From Sedimentisphaerales bacterium (GTDB lineage Bacteria; Planctomycetota; Phycisphaerae; Sedimentisphaerales; Anaerobacaceae): DNA of 64,000 nucleotides. The position numbers and the translations under genes were made by a program. Below, one piece after another: positions 43,561 to 53,316 of the stretch. Position 1 is the first letter of the stretch. Every line of letters begins with the position of its first letter. The DNA is taken from the NCBI GenBank assembly GCA_016932835.1, contig JAFGCD010000017.1, forward strand, positions 44,206 to 108,205. Direction: 5' to 3'. A model generated the notes under the pieces. It ran no database searches and was not told the DNA's origin. It worked only from the letters and a program-made list of their open reading frames with translations.

Positions 43561-44646
43561 GTGCAGATCGACAAGATAAGAGAATACCAGGCGACAATCG
43601 AGAGGGCTTGCAGGAAGCTGGGCCGACAAATCAACGTTATGGAGGTTTGCGGCACGCACACGGTGGCGATTTTTCGCAGCGGCATAAAATCGATATTGCC
43701 AAAGGGTTTTAAGCTGCTTTCAGGGCCTGGCTGTCCGGTCTGCGTTACCGACCAGAGCTACATCGATACGGTGCTGCGGTTGGCCGACAGAGACGACTGC
43801 ATCATCGCAACTTACGGCGATATGATTCGCGTGCCGGGCGAAGGCGGCTCGCTCGAAACCAAGCAGGCCAGGGCGGACATCAAAGTGGTCCTCAGCAGTG
43901 AAGACGCTCTCGAATTGGCCAGGGCAAATCCTGAGAAGAAGGTGGTTTTCGTGGCGGTAGGGTTTGAGACGACTACGCCGGCCACGGCGGTGGCTGTTAG
44001 GGAGGCCGCCGAACAAGGCATCGAGAATTTTTTCATTCTCAGCGGCCATAAGCTCGTCGTCCCTGCGATGCGGGCGCTGCTGGCGGCGAAGAATAACAAT
44101 ATCGATGCCTTTCTCTGCCCGGGTCATGTCAGCGTAATAACAGGTTACGGGGTGTTCGGCGAGATAGTGGAGGATTTCGGGCGTCCGTGCGTCGTAGGCG
44201 GTTTCGAAGCGATGCAGATAATGGAAGCTCTTGCCGAGATTTGTACGCAATTGGCAACGGGTAAGCCCCAGCTTAAGTCCATGTATCCCGCCGTGGTGAC
44301 CGAAAAGGGTAACACAGCCGCCCTGAAAATCGTTTCCGAATGCTTCGAGCCGGCGGACGGATACTGGCGAGGACTCGGAAAAATAGATAAGAGCACGCTT
44401 AAACTCAAAGACAAGTACAGCAGATTCGATGCGGCCAAGCATTTCGGCATCGCCGAGACTCCGGGCCGCGAACAGGCGGGCTGCCGATGCGGGGAAGTGC
44501 TCTGCGGTCTGATCGAGCCGCCTCAATGCGGACTGTTTGCAGAGACATGCACGCCGGATGACCCGGTCGGGGCCTGCATGGTCAGCTCCGAGGGGGCCTG
44601 TGCGGCGTGGTACAAGTACGGACGAAAGGTTCAGCGCGAGCAATGA
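43561..44646 (+). CDS. hypD: Hydrogenase maturation protein HypD
   Basis: 361 residues from GTG 43561. Conserved CGTHTV, GPGCPVCVT and PGHVSVITGY segments, plus C-terminal cysteines (GCRCGEVLCG..CTP) for the [4Fe-4S] cluster. Scaffold on which iron, CO and cyanide are assembled with HypC. It starts 9 bases after hypC; its stop overlaps the hypE start (ATGA). Confidence 0.96.
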   Translation: MQIDKIREYQATIERACRKLGRQINVMEVCGTHTVAIFRSGIKSILPKGFKLLSGPGCPVCVTDQSYIDTVLRLADRDDCIIATYGDMIRVPGEGGSLETKQARADIKVVLSSEDALELARANPEKKVVFVAVGFETTTPATAVAVREAAEQGIENFFILSGHKLVVPAMRALLAAKNNNIDAFLCPGHVSVITGYGVFGEIVEDFGRPCVVGGFEAMQIMEALAEICTQLATGKPQLKSMYPAVVTEKGNTAALKIVSECFEPADGYWRGLGKIDKSTLKLKDKYSRFDAAKHFGIAETPGREQAGCRCGEVLCGLIEPPQCGLFAETCTPDDPVGACMVSSEGACAAWYKYGRKVQREQ

Positions 44647-45665
44647 CGACGAAGAAGCACGATACAGTCCTGCTTGCGCACGGCGGCGGCGGACGACTCA
44701 GCGATACCCTTATACGCAAGCATATTCTGCCCAGGCTCAATAACGATGAGCTCGCGGAGTTGGGCGATTCGGCCAAGCTGGACCTGGACTCAAAGAGGAT
44801 ATGCTTCACAACGGATAGCTACGTTGTCAAGCCGTTGTTCTTCCACGGCGGGGATATCGGCAAACTCGCGGTTTGCGGGACAGTGAACGATCTGGCCGTA
44901 GCGGGGGCCAGGCCCATTGCCCTGACGCTTTCATTGATAATCGAAGAGGGGCTGGCATTCGAGACACTGGACAAGATACTTTCCAGCATAGGCGACGCTG
45001 CGGCACAGAACAGGGTGCGTATCGTAAGCGGGGATACGAAGACAGTCGAGGCCGGGGCCGCCGACAAGATATATATCAACACTGCCGGCGTGGGAGTGAG
45101 ACTGCCCGGCGTCGAGTTGGGCTGTGAACGAATCGAACCGGGCGACAAAATCGTTATCAGCGGCACGATAGGCGACCACGGCATGACAATCATCTCGCAG
45201 CGGGAAGGGATTGAATTCGAATCGCAGTTGCTCAGCGACTGTGCCGGGCTGTCGGAGCTTACGTGCGAACTTTTGGAAAATGCCGGCGGCATAAAATTCA
45301 TGCGCGACCCGACACGGGGCGGCCTGGCCGCGACGCTCAATGAAATAGCGGGTGCCGGTAGAGTCAGCATCGAAATCAATGAGACGGAGATTCCCGTCAA
45401 TCCTACCGTACAGGCCGCGGCGGACATACTCGGATTCGACGTCTTAGAGGCCGCAAATGAAGGCAAATTCGTGGCCGTCGTCTCGCCGGACCGGGCCGAT
45501 GAGTGCGTGAGTATTTGCAGAAAACACCCGCTGGGCGCCGATGCAGCCGTGATTGGGGAGGTTGTCGAAATGCGTGATGTGCCCACTGTAGAGATGATCA
45601 CCAAAATCGGCGGCAGAAGAATCGTGCAGTTGCCCTACGGACGAGAATTGCCGAGGATATGCTGA
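44643..45665 (+). CDS. hypE: Hydrogenase maturation protein HypE
   Basis: 340 residues from ATG 44643. PurM/AIR-synthase fold: LAHGGGGRLSD, FTTDSYVVKPLFF, NDLAVAGA and RDPTRGGLAATLNE. The protein ends PRIC, the C-terminal cysteine that receives carbamoyl from HypF and is dehydrated to thiocyanate. Confidence 0.97.
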   Translation: MTTKKHDTVLLAHGGGGRLSDTLIRKHILPRLNNDELAELGDSAKLDLDSKRICFTTDSYVVKPLFFHGGDIGKLAVCGTVNDLAVAGARPIALTLSLIIEEGLAFETLDKILSSIGDAAAQNRVRIVSGDTKTVEAGAADKIYINTAGVGVRLPGVELGCERIEPGDKIVISGTIGDHGMTIISQREGIEFESQLLSDCAGLSELTCELLENAGGIKFMRDPTRGGLAATLNEIAGAGRVSIEINETEIPVNPTVQAAADILGFDVLEAANEGKFVAVVSPDRADECVSICRKHPLGADAAVIGEVVEMRDVPTVEMITKIGGRRIVQLPYGRELPRIC

Positions 45666-46009
45666 TGCACGAGGCAGGAATCGCGCAAAGCCTTCTGGCG
45701 ATAATATCCGAGGAAGCGGCGAGACAAAACGCCAGGCCGATCAGCGCGAAGATTAGCTGCGGGACTCTTTCGGGCGTCAACGACGAGGCACTTAGATTTG
45801 CCGCCGAAGCTATCGCCAAAGACACGCCTTGTGAAGGCATAAAACTGGAAATAGAGCATAAACCGCTGCAAGCCCAATGCAGAGACTGCAACATAACATT
45901 CGACGTCGAGCTTTCGCAGCCGAGGTGTTCGGCTTGCGGCGGCGAAAACTTCAAGCTGCTGCCCGATGCGGGCCTGATATTAGAAGAAGTAGAGTTTCAG
46001 ACGGATTGA
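45665..46009 (+). CDS. hypA: Hydrogenase nickel insertion protein HypA
   Basis: 114 residues from ATG 45665, which restores the required MHE nickel-binding N-terminus; an upstream ATG at 45659 would mask it. Zinc site formed by CRDC and CSAC. The start shares one base with the hypE stop. Confidence 0.95.
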   Translation: MHEAGIAQSLLAIISEEAARQNARPISAKISCGTLSGVNDEALRFAAEAIAKDTPCEGIKLEIEHKPLQAQCRDCNITFDVELSQPRCSACGGENFKLLPDAGLILEEVEFQTD

Positions 46010-46013
46010 CGCC

Positions 46014-46673
46014 ATGAAAAAAGTCGATATTGCAAAAAAGATTCTGAGTGAGAACGACAAGCACGCCTTTGAGAATGTGATGTTCTTGGGGCAACACAAG
46101 AAGCTGTGTCTCAATATGATTTCTTCTCCAGGTTCGGGCAAAACAACGATATTGACCAGAACGATAACCGATCTCAAAAGCAAAATAAGGGTCGGTGTAA
46201 TCGAAGGCGACATCCAGACCGACATTGACGCCGAGAGAATCAGTCGGACCAAAGCCCCCGTTATTCAAATAAACACGAACGGCGCCTGTCATCTATCGGC
46301 GGTACAGGTAAGCGCTGCGCTTAAGAAACTGCCTGTTCAGGACCTGGACTTGATTATCATCGAGAATGTAGGCAACCTTGTCTGCCCGTCGGACTTCGAT
46401 CTCGGTGAACACGGCAAGATTGTGGTGCTGTCGGCAGCCGAAGGTGACGACAAACCGATTAAGTATCCGGGTATTTTTGCCAAGGCCAAAGCCCTGCTTA
46501 TCAACAAGATTGATTTGCTCGAAGGCGGCCTGCTCGATTTCGATATCGAACGCGCAACGACCGATGCCCGCAGACTCAACAAGGACATCAAAATCTTTTC
46601 CGTTTCGGCAAGAAACGGTGAAGGTATGAACGCCTGGTATGACTGGCTCGCCGAGTCAATCAAGGCCCTGTGA
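46014..46673 (+). CDS. hypB: Hydrogenase nickel incorporation GTPase HypB
   Basis: 219 residues. P-loop SSPGSGKTT, GDIQTDIDAERI switch, INTNGACHL and NKIDLL GTPase motifs. It lacks the His-rich nickel-storage stretch and the N-terminal CxxCGC found in some HypB proteins, so it is a minimal form. Last gene of the operon. Confidence 0.95.
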   Translation: MKKVDIAKKILSENDKHAFENVMFLGQHKKLCLNMISSPGSGKTTILTRTITDLKSKIRVGVIEGDIQTDIDAERISRTKAPVIQINTNGACHLSAVQVSAALKKLPVQDLDLIIIENVGNLVCPSDFDLGEHGKIVVLSAAEGDDKPIKYPGIFAKAKALLINKIDLLEGGLLDFDIERATTDARRLNKDIKIFSVSARNGEGMNAWYDWLAESIKAL

Positions 46674-46708
46674 CGGCTGGGACAACGGCGTATCATTTTC
46701 CGCCCGGC

Positions 46709-47347
46709 TTAATCGGTTTGATTCTCATTGCAGTAGAGTTTGTGTCGGCGAATGTATTCGACAACGGCTTTGTGCAGCATGCCGGAGACATCCTCACCGG
46801 CGGCAAGTCTCCTGCGAATTTCCGTACTGCTGGCCTCGACCAAGGGCGTCATGATGACATTTCTCTGAAGTTTTTCCACCCGCCGAGGCCCCCAGAGCTT
46901 CTCGAATTTGCCGTAGTCCGGCCGATCGCAACCGGCTCTATACATGGTGCATAGATTGCACGAATCGATCAAATCTTCAATGCAGTACCAATGCTGCAAA
47001 TCATCGACGCCGTCGGCGCCTATCAGCCAGTCGATCTCACTGTCGGGTCCGCAGTCCGACTGAAACCGCCGAACAGTCTCAAGCGTATAGCTCGGCGCCG
47101 GTTTGTTCAATTCGAAATCGCTCACGTCGAACTTTTTGTTCTCAGCAATCGCAAGGGTTATCATCGCAAGTCGATGACTATCACTGCCACTCGGCAGGAA
47201 ACCTTTAAGCGGAGACCGCTTTGCCGGAATAAAGACGACTTTATCTGCGCCGATCCGTTCACTCGCGACTAAAGCAACTGTAGTATGACCGATATGAATC
47301 GGATCAAACGTGCCGCCAAACAGTGCTACTTTTCTCTTAATCATCAA
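46709..47347 (-). CDS. nadD: Nicotinate-nucleotide adenylyltransferase
   Basis: 212 residues. GGTFDPIHIGHT nucleotide-binding motif, FIPAKRSPLK, and C-terminal ASSTEIRRRL. Makes nicotinate adenine dinucleotide in NAD synthesis. Convergent with hypB. An extended -10 lies about 75 bases upstream. Confidence 0.95.
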   Translation of the reverse strand: MMIKRKVALFGGTFDPIHIGHTTVALVASERIGADKVVFIPAKRSPLKGFLPSGSDSHRLAMITLAIAENKKFDVSDFELNKPAPSYTLETVRRFQSDCGPDSEIDWLIGADGVDDLQHWYCIEDLIDSCNLCTMYRAGCDRPDYGKFEKLWGPRRVEKLQRNVIMTPLVEASSTEIRRRLAAGEDVSGMLHKAVVEYIRRHKLYCNENQTD

Positions 47348-47415
47348 AAACTAACAGGTAAATTGTGTGTTTTTGTAAAAATTTTTTCGCGGCATAAATC
47401 ACTGTGCCGCTGTCA

Positions 47416-47424
47416 ATTATAACA
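47416..47424 (-). promoter_or_regulatory. Extended -10 promoter for nadD
   Basis: Minus strand TGTTATAAT, the same element as before pcm. Confidence 0.45.
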
Positions 47425-47522
47425 GCTCCAAACTCAAGGAGCACCTAAAATCCATTCATCTGATTATTACTCTTGCTTTCTGTCGCGACACTTGTTCGCC
47501 ATACATAGTGACATGCCGAGAA

Positions 47523-47548
47523 CCCTGTTTTTGAATTCAAAAACAGGG
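47523..47548. repeat. 26-bp perfect palindrome
   Basis: CCCTGTTTTTGAA followed directly by its reverse complement TTCAAAAACAGGG, with no spacer. Symmetry without a loop fits a dimeric repressor site better than a terminator. Confidence 0.55.
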
Positions 47549-47878
47549 AATTCGACGAATAAACTCATTGTATCGCATCATACACGCATTATAGAGGCAT
47601 TCCTGTTTTTTCATTGCGATGCGAACTTCACTCACGACAGAAACAAGTCACGACATTCTGCCAGGCAATTTGATGAGAAGTCTATGCAGCTTTCATACGC
47701 ACCAAAGGATGAAATTTCTGTCAAGAATTCCAAAACCTATGGACGATAAAAAATGTGTGCTGTAGTGCTGATTTTTGTGTTTGTTTTTTTGAGCAAAGAT
47801 TGTAAATGTTGACGAATAGTGTTGTTTATTTTAACAAGCGTATAAGGAGATTCGTTTAGCCTAAAGGAGGTAAGACCT

Positions 47879-48019
47879 ATGGCGAAAAAGAAAGCGAAGA
47901 AAAAGACAAAGAAGAAAGTGACGAAGAAGAAAGCAACGAAGAAGAAAGCAACAAAGAAGAAAGCAACAAAGAAGAAAGCTAAGAAGAAAGCCAAGAAGAA
48001 AGCCAAGAAGAAAAAATAG
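47879..48019 (+). CDS. 46-residue lysine-repeat protein
   Basis: Encoded after a perfect AAAGGAGG ribosome-binding site 8 bases upstream, and closed by a strong terminator, so this is a real gene despite its size. The protein is nearly all KKKA and KKKAT repeats, with 31 Lys, 8 Ala, 5 Thr, one Val and the initial Met. This resembles the lysine/alanine tails of histone-H1-like bacterial proteins, but without a globular domain. Likely binds DNA or RNA by charge (inference). Confidence 0.8.
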   Translation: MAKKKAKKKTKKKVTKKKATKKKATKKKATKKKAKKKAKKKAKKKK

Positions 48020-48079
48020 TTCCACGGCTGATTTCGCCGCGTTCCGGGAAATCGTGATCGCGGCGGCACATGTGAACAA

Positions 48080-48119
48080 CGAAAGGCTTTGTCATCAAGA
48101 CAAAGCCTTTCGCTTTTTT
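48080..48119 (+). terminator. Rho-independent terminator of the lysine-repeat gene
   Basis: CGAAAGGCTTTGTC-ATCAA-GACAAAGCCTTTCG, a 14-bp perfect stem, followed by C and six T residues. Confidence 0.85.
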
Positions 48120-48348
48120 GTGAGCCGCCCGGCCCACTCATACCGTCCTCCAATACAGCCAATTCAGCTTCCAGTTCTCCATTCCATGAAAGACCGCTCC
48201 CAGGCCGTCTTTCGCTCGCCGCCGACATTGTGGCCAACAGGTAATGACGGCGATAATTGCTCTCTTGCAATTTGCCTCCGGTTACTTATACTGCGTGCTG
48301 GCAACAGCATAAATTGACATAACTGCTTGATAGCAAGAAAGACAAAAC

Positions 48349-49641
48349 ATGGATCATTTTGATTACAGGAACGGCAAGCTTTTTGCGGAGGATGTTGATG
48401 TTGAGAGGATCGCCGAGGAGGTGGGGACGCCGGCATACATCTACAGCAAGACAACCTTCATTGAGCATCTGCAGAAGATTCGAAAAGCCTACTCTGAAAT
48501 TGACACTACAATCTGCTATTCGGTCAAGGCCTGCGGCAACATTAACATTCTGCGGTTCCTGGCCGAGCAAGGCAGCGGATTCGATATAGTCAGCGGAGGC
48601 GAATTATACCGCGTACTGCGGGCCGACGGCGACCCGGCAAAAATCGTTTATGCAGGGGTGGGCAAGACAGATAAAGAAATCATCGAAGCTCTCGATGCCG
48701 GTATCGGCTATTTCAACATCGAATCGGAGGCCGAACTGGAAAACCTGATTCGGCTGTCAGAGCAGCAACACAAAGCCATCCAAGGCCGTCGGCCTAAAGC
48801 GGCACTGCGGGTCAATCCCGACATTGACTACAAGACCCACGCCTTCACGACCACCGGTGTAAAGGAGACCAAGTTCGGCGTCGATATTGAACGGGCGGAA
48901 AAAGTCTTCGCCGATTACGCAGACAACGTTGCAGTGGATATATGTGCGATCCATATTCACCTGGGATCCGGCGGAAAGACTATCGATCCTTACGTCAACG
49001 CAGCGAAACGAATAATGCCGCTTATCGACAGACTTCGCAGCAAAGGTCATACAATCGAAGCACTTGACCTCGGCGGCGGCTATGGCGCCGATTACGAATC
49101 CGCAACCGTCCCCTCGGCGGCGGACTACGCCGCCGGCATTGTACCTCTGCTCAAAAACAAGAACCTCAAGCTCATTCTCGAACCGGGCAAAAGCATCTCG
49201 GCCAATGCGGGCATCCTCCTCACTCGCGTGCTCTATACCAAACGAGGAGGCGCTAAGGAATTCGTGATAGTCGACGCCGGAATGAACGACCTTATCCGTC
49301 CGTCGCTTTACGATGCGTTCCACTTCATCTGGCCAACAAGAGTAGAGGATGGCTTCATCCCAACCCAACGAAACAAAGATTTGCAGCCAGACGGAGCCAG
49401 AGCCGTTGATATCGTAGGCCCGATCTGCGAAGGAGCAGATTTTCTCGCCAAAGACAGGTTCCTGCCGGGCATGCAGCGTGGGGATTTGCTCGGAGTCTTC
49501 ACGGCCGGGGCCTACGGCTTCACCATGAGCAGCAACTACAATGCTCGATGCCGAGCCCCGGAAGTGCTCGTTGACGGCCATACTTTCTCGGTAATAAGAA
49601 AACGGGAAACCTACGAAGACCTGACGGCACTGGAAAGCTGA
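48349..49641 (+). CDS. lysA: Diaminopimelate decarboxylase
   Basis: 430 residues. Fold-III PLP enzyme: PLP lysine Lys60 in CYSVKACGN, HIHLGSGG, the glycine loop LDLGGGYGADY, EPGKSISANAG, and the C-terminal GPICEGADFLA with the active-site Cys, then GAYGFTMSSNYN. Makes lysine from meso-DAP, the last step of the pathway, and so draws on the same DAP used for peptidoglycan. Convergent with accC. Confidence 0.96.
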   Translation: MDHFDYRNGKLFAEDVDVERIAEEVGTPAYIYSKTTFIEHLQKIRKAYSEIDTTICYSVKACGNINILRFLAEQGSGFDIVSGGELYRVLRADGDPAKIVYAGVGKTDKEIIEALDAGIGYFNIESEAELENLIRLSEQQHKAIQGRRPKAALRVNPDIDYKTHAFTTTGVKETKFGVDIERAEKVFADYADNVAVDICAIHIHLGSGGKTIDPYVNAAKRIMPLIDRLRSKGHTIEALDLGGGYGADYESATVPSAADYAAGIVPLLKNKNLKLILEPGKSISANAGILLTRVLYTKRGGAKEFVIVDAGMNDLIRPSLYDAFHFIWPTRVEDGFIPTQRNKDLQPDGARAVDIVGPICEGADFLAKDRFLPGMQRGDLLGVFTAGAYGFTMSSNYNARCRAPEVLVDGHTFSVIRKRETYEDLTALES

Positions 49642-49669
49642 GACATCCACTCCGACATCTCGATAAGGA

Positions 49670-51007
49670 TCAGAAATTCCTCTCGATGAAACCGGTGTCG
49701 ATCTTGTTTTTGACGAACAGGTTGTGTGAAAGAATGTCCAAGCACGCCGGTATCGTTGTCTTGATCGGCTCGATGACAAACTCCTGAAGCGCTCTTCTCA
49801 TCGTTGTTATTGCCTCGGTTCGTGTCCGCTGGTGGACAATAAGCTTGGCAATCATCGAGTCGTAAGCCGGCGAGACCGTCCAGCCCTGATGGACGTGCGT
49901 GTCCACGCGAACACCCGGGCCGCCCGGAGCAACATACCTGGTGATTGTTCCGGGGCAGGGGGCGAAATTGTTGTCCGGGTCCTCGGCGTTAATCCGACAT
50001 TCGATGGCCGCACCGCTGAGCTTGATGTTCCGCTGGCTGATGTCGAGGGTGTGGCCGCTGGCGATTTTTAGTTGCCACTTGATCAGGTCGTGCCCGGTGA
50101 CCATTTCGGTAACAGGATGCTCGACCTGGATTCTCGTATTTGCCTCGATGAAGTAATAATTCTTGTCCGCATCTACAAGAAATTCCACCGTCGCTGCGCT
50201 GGTATAGTCGGCCTCCTTGATAATCCTCAGTGCCGATTCGCAAAGCTCTTCTCTGGTATGCTTATCGAGGACCGAACACGGCGATTCCTCAATCATCTTC
50301 TGGTGCCTTCGCTGAATCGAGCAATCCCTTTCATAGAAATGCAGCGCATTGCCTTCGCTGTCGGCCATGACCTGTACTTCGACGTGTCTCGGCTCGACAA
50401 TGAACTTCTCGATATAGACGCTGCTGTTTCCGAAGGCGATCTCGGCCTCGGCTCTGGCGGCGCCGAACGACGAGCGAAAACTGATGTCATTATGCACGAC
50501 TCTCATGCCGCGTCCGCCGCCCCCGGCGGCAGCCTTTATTATTACCGGGTAGCCCATCTTATTGGCCAGCTTCAATGCTTCGGATTCGTCCTCAATCGCT
50601 CCATCCGAACCGGGCACAACGGGAACCGAGGCCTTGGCCGCCAGCTTACGTGCGGCCACCTTGTCTCCAAGCAGCTTCATCGCCTCCACGGAAGGCCCGA
50701 CAAAGCCTATTCCGCAATCCCGGCATATCTGAGCGAAGTGCGTATTCTCGGCGAGAAAGCCATATCCCGGATGAATCGCCTCGACGTCCGCCACTTCGGC
50801 GGCGCTTATGATACGCGGGATGTTCAGATAGCTTTGAGCGCACTCGGGGGGGCCTATGCAAATAGCCTCGTCGGCAAATCTCAGGTACGGGGCGTCCTTG
50901 TCCGCTTCGGAATAGACCGCCACTGCTTCAATACCGAGTTCGCGGCAGGCTCGAATTATCCGAAGTGCTATTTCGCCACGATTAGCTATGAGAATTCTTG
51001 AAAGCAT
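49670..51007 (-). CDS. accC: Acetyl-CoA carboxylase, biotin carboxylase subunit
   Basis: 445 residues. ATP-grasp enzyme: N-terminal [28 protein letters not shown], glycine loop [26 protein letters not shown] and [16 protein letters not shown]. Carboxylates biotin on AccB for fatty-acid synthesis. It follows accB by 75 bases. Confidence 0.97.
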   Translation of the reverse strand: MLSRILIANRGEIALRIIRACRELGIEAVAVYSEADKDAPYLRFADEAICIGPPECAQSYLNIPRIISAAEVADVEAIHPGYGFLAENTHFAQICRDCGIGFVGPSVEAMKLLGDKVAARKLAAKASVPVVPGSDGAIEDESEALKLANKMGYPVIIKAAAGGGGRGMRVVHNDISFRSSFGAARAEAEIAFGNSSVYIEKFIVEPRHVEVQVMADSEGNALHFYERDCSIQRRHQKMIEESPCSVLDKHTREELCESALRIIKEADYTSAATVEFLVDADKNYYFIEANTRIQVEHPVTEMVTGHDLIKWQLKIASGHTLDISQRNIKLSGAAIECRINAEDPDNNFAPCPGTITRYVAPGGPGVRVDTHVHQGWTVSPAYDSMIAKLIVHQRTRTEAITTMRRALQEFVIEPIKTTIPACLDILSHNLFVKNKIDTGFIERNF

Positions 51008-51082
51008 TTTATCGATATATCGTCCTATACCCCCGCAACACCTTGCATCTCAGCGACATGCAGCTTGCCCGGCAGCAGGCCA

Positions 51083-51568
51083 TCAATCCGGCTTGACTCT
51101 GAAAAGGACCTGGCCGTACTCAACAGCTTGGCCGTTGCTCACCAGAACTTCGACTATCGTTCCGCTGGTCTCAGCCTTTATCTCGTTCATGACCTTCATC
51201 GCCTCGATTATGCAGACGACCGTTTGCGGCTCGACATGAGAACCATTCTCAACATAAGCATCCGAATCCGGACTTGGCGTCGCGTAGAACGTGCCCACGA
51301 TAGGCGACTTTATCTCGGTAAGGCCCGCCAACGAAGCCCGCCCCCCCTCCTCGGCGCCGGCCGAGAACGATTCCAATGGGATACCCGCAGGCCCGTGGCC
51401 CATCACAGGCACAGCGGCTATCGGTTGGCCCACAACAGGCTGAGGCTGCGCGCGCTTAAGGGCAATCTTGTCGTCGCCGTGCTTTATCTCGATTTCGACA
51501 AGTTCATTTTCCTTCATAACCTTTATGAGGCGTTTTATTCTGCGCAAATCAGCATCTTTACCCGCCAT
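51083..51568 (-). CDS. accB: Acetyl-CoA carboxylase, biotin carboxyl carrier protein
   Basis: 161 residues from ATG 51568 (GAAAGGAAG upstream); a longer frame from 51604 is less likely. Basic N-terminal helix, Pro/Ala/Val linker, and biotinyl domain with EAMKVMNEI, biotin on Lys125. Cytoplasmic partner of AccC. Confidence 0.96.
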   Translation of the reverse strand: MAGKDADLRRIKRLIKVMKENELVEIEIKHGDDKIALKRAQPQPVVGQPIAAVPVMGHGPAGIPLESFSAGAEEGGRASLAGLTEIKSPIVGTFYATPSPDSDAYVENGSHVEPQTVVCIIEAMKVMNEIKAETSGTIVEVLVSNGQAVEYGQVLFRVKPD

Positions 51569-51797
51569 TGTCGCTTCCTTTCTGCGAAGTAAGGTATCGA
51601 TCAAGCCAAATCAGTATAGCCAAGACAGGCTTTATTGCAAACTATTTCTGTCCCGCGGGGGAACGGTCTTTTCGGCAAGTTCTGGATGGAATTCCCTGTT
51701 TTTGCGGCAGTTTCCGTGGATGAAGTCCCCTGCCCGGAAGTAATCCGAGGCCCTGATCGGGGCAAGGAAATCAATGAGAATAGTCTAAATGCAGCGA

Positions 51798-53069
51798 TCA
51801 GTGTATTTCAAGGGCGATTGACGTGATGTCATCGACCTCGGATACGTCAACTGTCTGATTATGCGCGAATTCGGTCAGGCCGTGCATGATTTCGACGACA
51901 GACGAACTGCTCAATTCCAGAAATTTCTCGCTGAAACTGAATCCGGCGCCACCGTCATAACCGCCAATGAAGCGGTCGGCGCCGTCCGAGTAAAGAATCA
52001 GCTTGTCGCCCTGCTCAAGCTGTATGCTCCGCTCGATAAATTCCGCCTCAGCAAAGACACCGAGAAGCGAACCTCGAGCTTCGAGTTGTTCCGGCTGCCG
52101 ACCGGGCCTGATAAGAATCGGATAGGGATGTCCGGCGCGACAATACGTCAGCCTGAGTGTCTCAGTGTTGAGCAGGCAATAACAGCAGGTGGCAAACTGA
52201 TAGCCGGAGAGTTTTTGCGCGGCCATTCGAACATTGAGGTTCTTCATTACCTCGGCGGGCCGGAATATTGAGTAGCCGCTGTCAAGCGTTTGACGCATCA
52301 CCAGAGCCTGCTTTACAAAGATAGTCAACAGTGCGGCGGGCATGCCGTGGCCGACTACGTCGGCAATATAGAAGCCAATGTGTCTCTCGTCGATACGGAG
52401 AACATCGTAGATATCCCCTGAAACCCATTCGGCAGGCTCGAAGACGGTTGCCCATTTGATGGTCTCGGTGTTCGGCAGTTGAGTCGGCAGAAAATCCTGC
52501 TGAACAAGACCGGCCAGACGAAGCTGCTCAGCAAGGTTATCGACCAGAGCCTCGGTCATATGGAGTTGTTCGGCCAGGTTGTTCTTATGAAGCTTGAGCA
52601 TTCTGCTCGGCTGCCCAGGAGGTTTAACCATGATCCCATCGCTCTTTTTGCGATAGGCAAGATTCATGCTGATTCGCACCCAGAGATCATCGACTGAAAA
52701 TGACTCCATCGTGTTAGTCATCGAAAAGCTGCTTTTCGAAGGAGCCAGGGAGAAACTCTTTACAGGCATGTCCATGCGATTGGTCAGCAGAACCACCCCG
52801 ATCTTTTCGGATTCGAGCGACTCTATCACATGCGCCAGTTGCTGCTGCTGGGTATCCATCCCCTCGGCATCAATGACAGCGGTTCCCACCAGATCGAGCC
52901 GATCACGTATCTGAAGAAAATTCTCAATCTCCAAGGCCACGAAAGAGAGTTTTTTGCTCTTCAGCAGCCGTCTCAGTTCGGGCGGCATCTGAGTGCCGCT
53001 CGACATATAAAGAACGTCTGTGAAGCTCTTCAGCAATTCAACGCGGTCTGCTGTGTCTAACCCTATCAT
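51798..53069 (-). CDS. SpoIIE/RsbU-type protein phosphatase
   Basis: 423 residues. N-terminal part (1-115) looks like a degenerate receiver-like alpha/beta domain; a helical linker follows (LAEQLHMTEALVDNLAEQLR), then a PPM phosphatase domain: GDIYDV, YIADVVGHGMPAALLT, RAGHPYPILI, LILYSDGADRF, and SEVDDITSIALEI. The metal-binding aspartates are present. RsbU-type enzymes dephosphorylate anti-anti-sigma factors to release stress sigma factors; no RsbV/RsbW-like gene is nearby, so the target is unknown. Confidence 0.9.
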   Translation of the reverse strand: MIGLDTADRVELLKSFTDVLYMSSGTQMPPELRRLLKSKKLSFVALEIENFLQIRDRLDLVGTAVIDAEGMDTQQQQLAHVIESLESEKIGVVLLTNRMDMPVKSFSLAPSKSSFSMTNTMESFSVDDLWVRISMNLAYRKKSDGIMVKPPGQPSRMLKLHKNNLAEQLHMTEALVDNLAEQLRLAGLVQQDFLPTQLPNTETIKWATVFEPAEWVSGDIYDVLRIDERHIGFYIADVVGHGMPAALLTIFVKQALVMRQTLDSGYSIFRPAEVMKNLNVRMAAQKLSGYQFATCCYCLLNTETLRLTYCRAGHPYPILIRPGRQPEQLEARGSLLGVFAEAEFIERSIQLEQGDKLILYSDGADRFIGGYDGGAGFSFSEKFLELSSSSVVEIMHGLTEFAHNQTVDVSEVDDITSIALEIH

Positions 53070-53316
53070 AGTGCGAAAAACCTGTCTGTATTATCGGACA
53101 CTCAAATTAACGTTCCGGCAGAACCGGCTGAGGGTAATTTCGGCTTCTTCAAAGGGGGACTTTGCGGGTTTTTCCCGTTTTTCTGTGATTTGGGACTGCT
53201 GATTTCGGCGTCAGATCAGATGCACGAACTCACAGCGGCCGATTGAAATGCCGGCACTTGCAGGGAATGCCGCCCCGCCAGAGTGTTGACGCCCGCCTTT
53301 TTGCTGAGTTGTGGTT

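Larger units (their letters stand above)
47348..47878. other. AT-richer intergenic region with a perfect palindrome
   Basis: 531 bases without a confident gene. It holds the nadD promoter (47416-47424), a 26-bp perfect palindrome at 47523-47548 and a weak plus-strand promoter (TTGACG at 47809) for the lysine-rich gene. An 85-codon frame (47492-47749) has no support. Confidence 0.45.

Noticed and set aside
47492..47749. An 85-codon frame overlapping the 26-bp palindrome
   Set aside because: No ribosome-binding site and amino-acid content unlike neighbouring genes.
51605..51797. Possible small gene between the SpoIIE-type phosphatase and accB
   Set aside because: The short frames (e.g. 51635-51826, plus) lack start signals; taken as intergenic.
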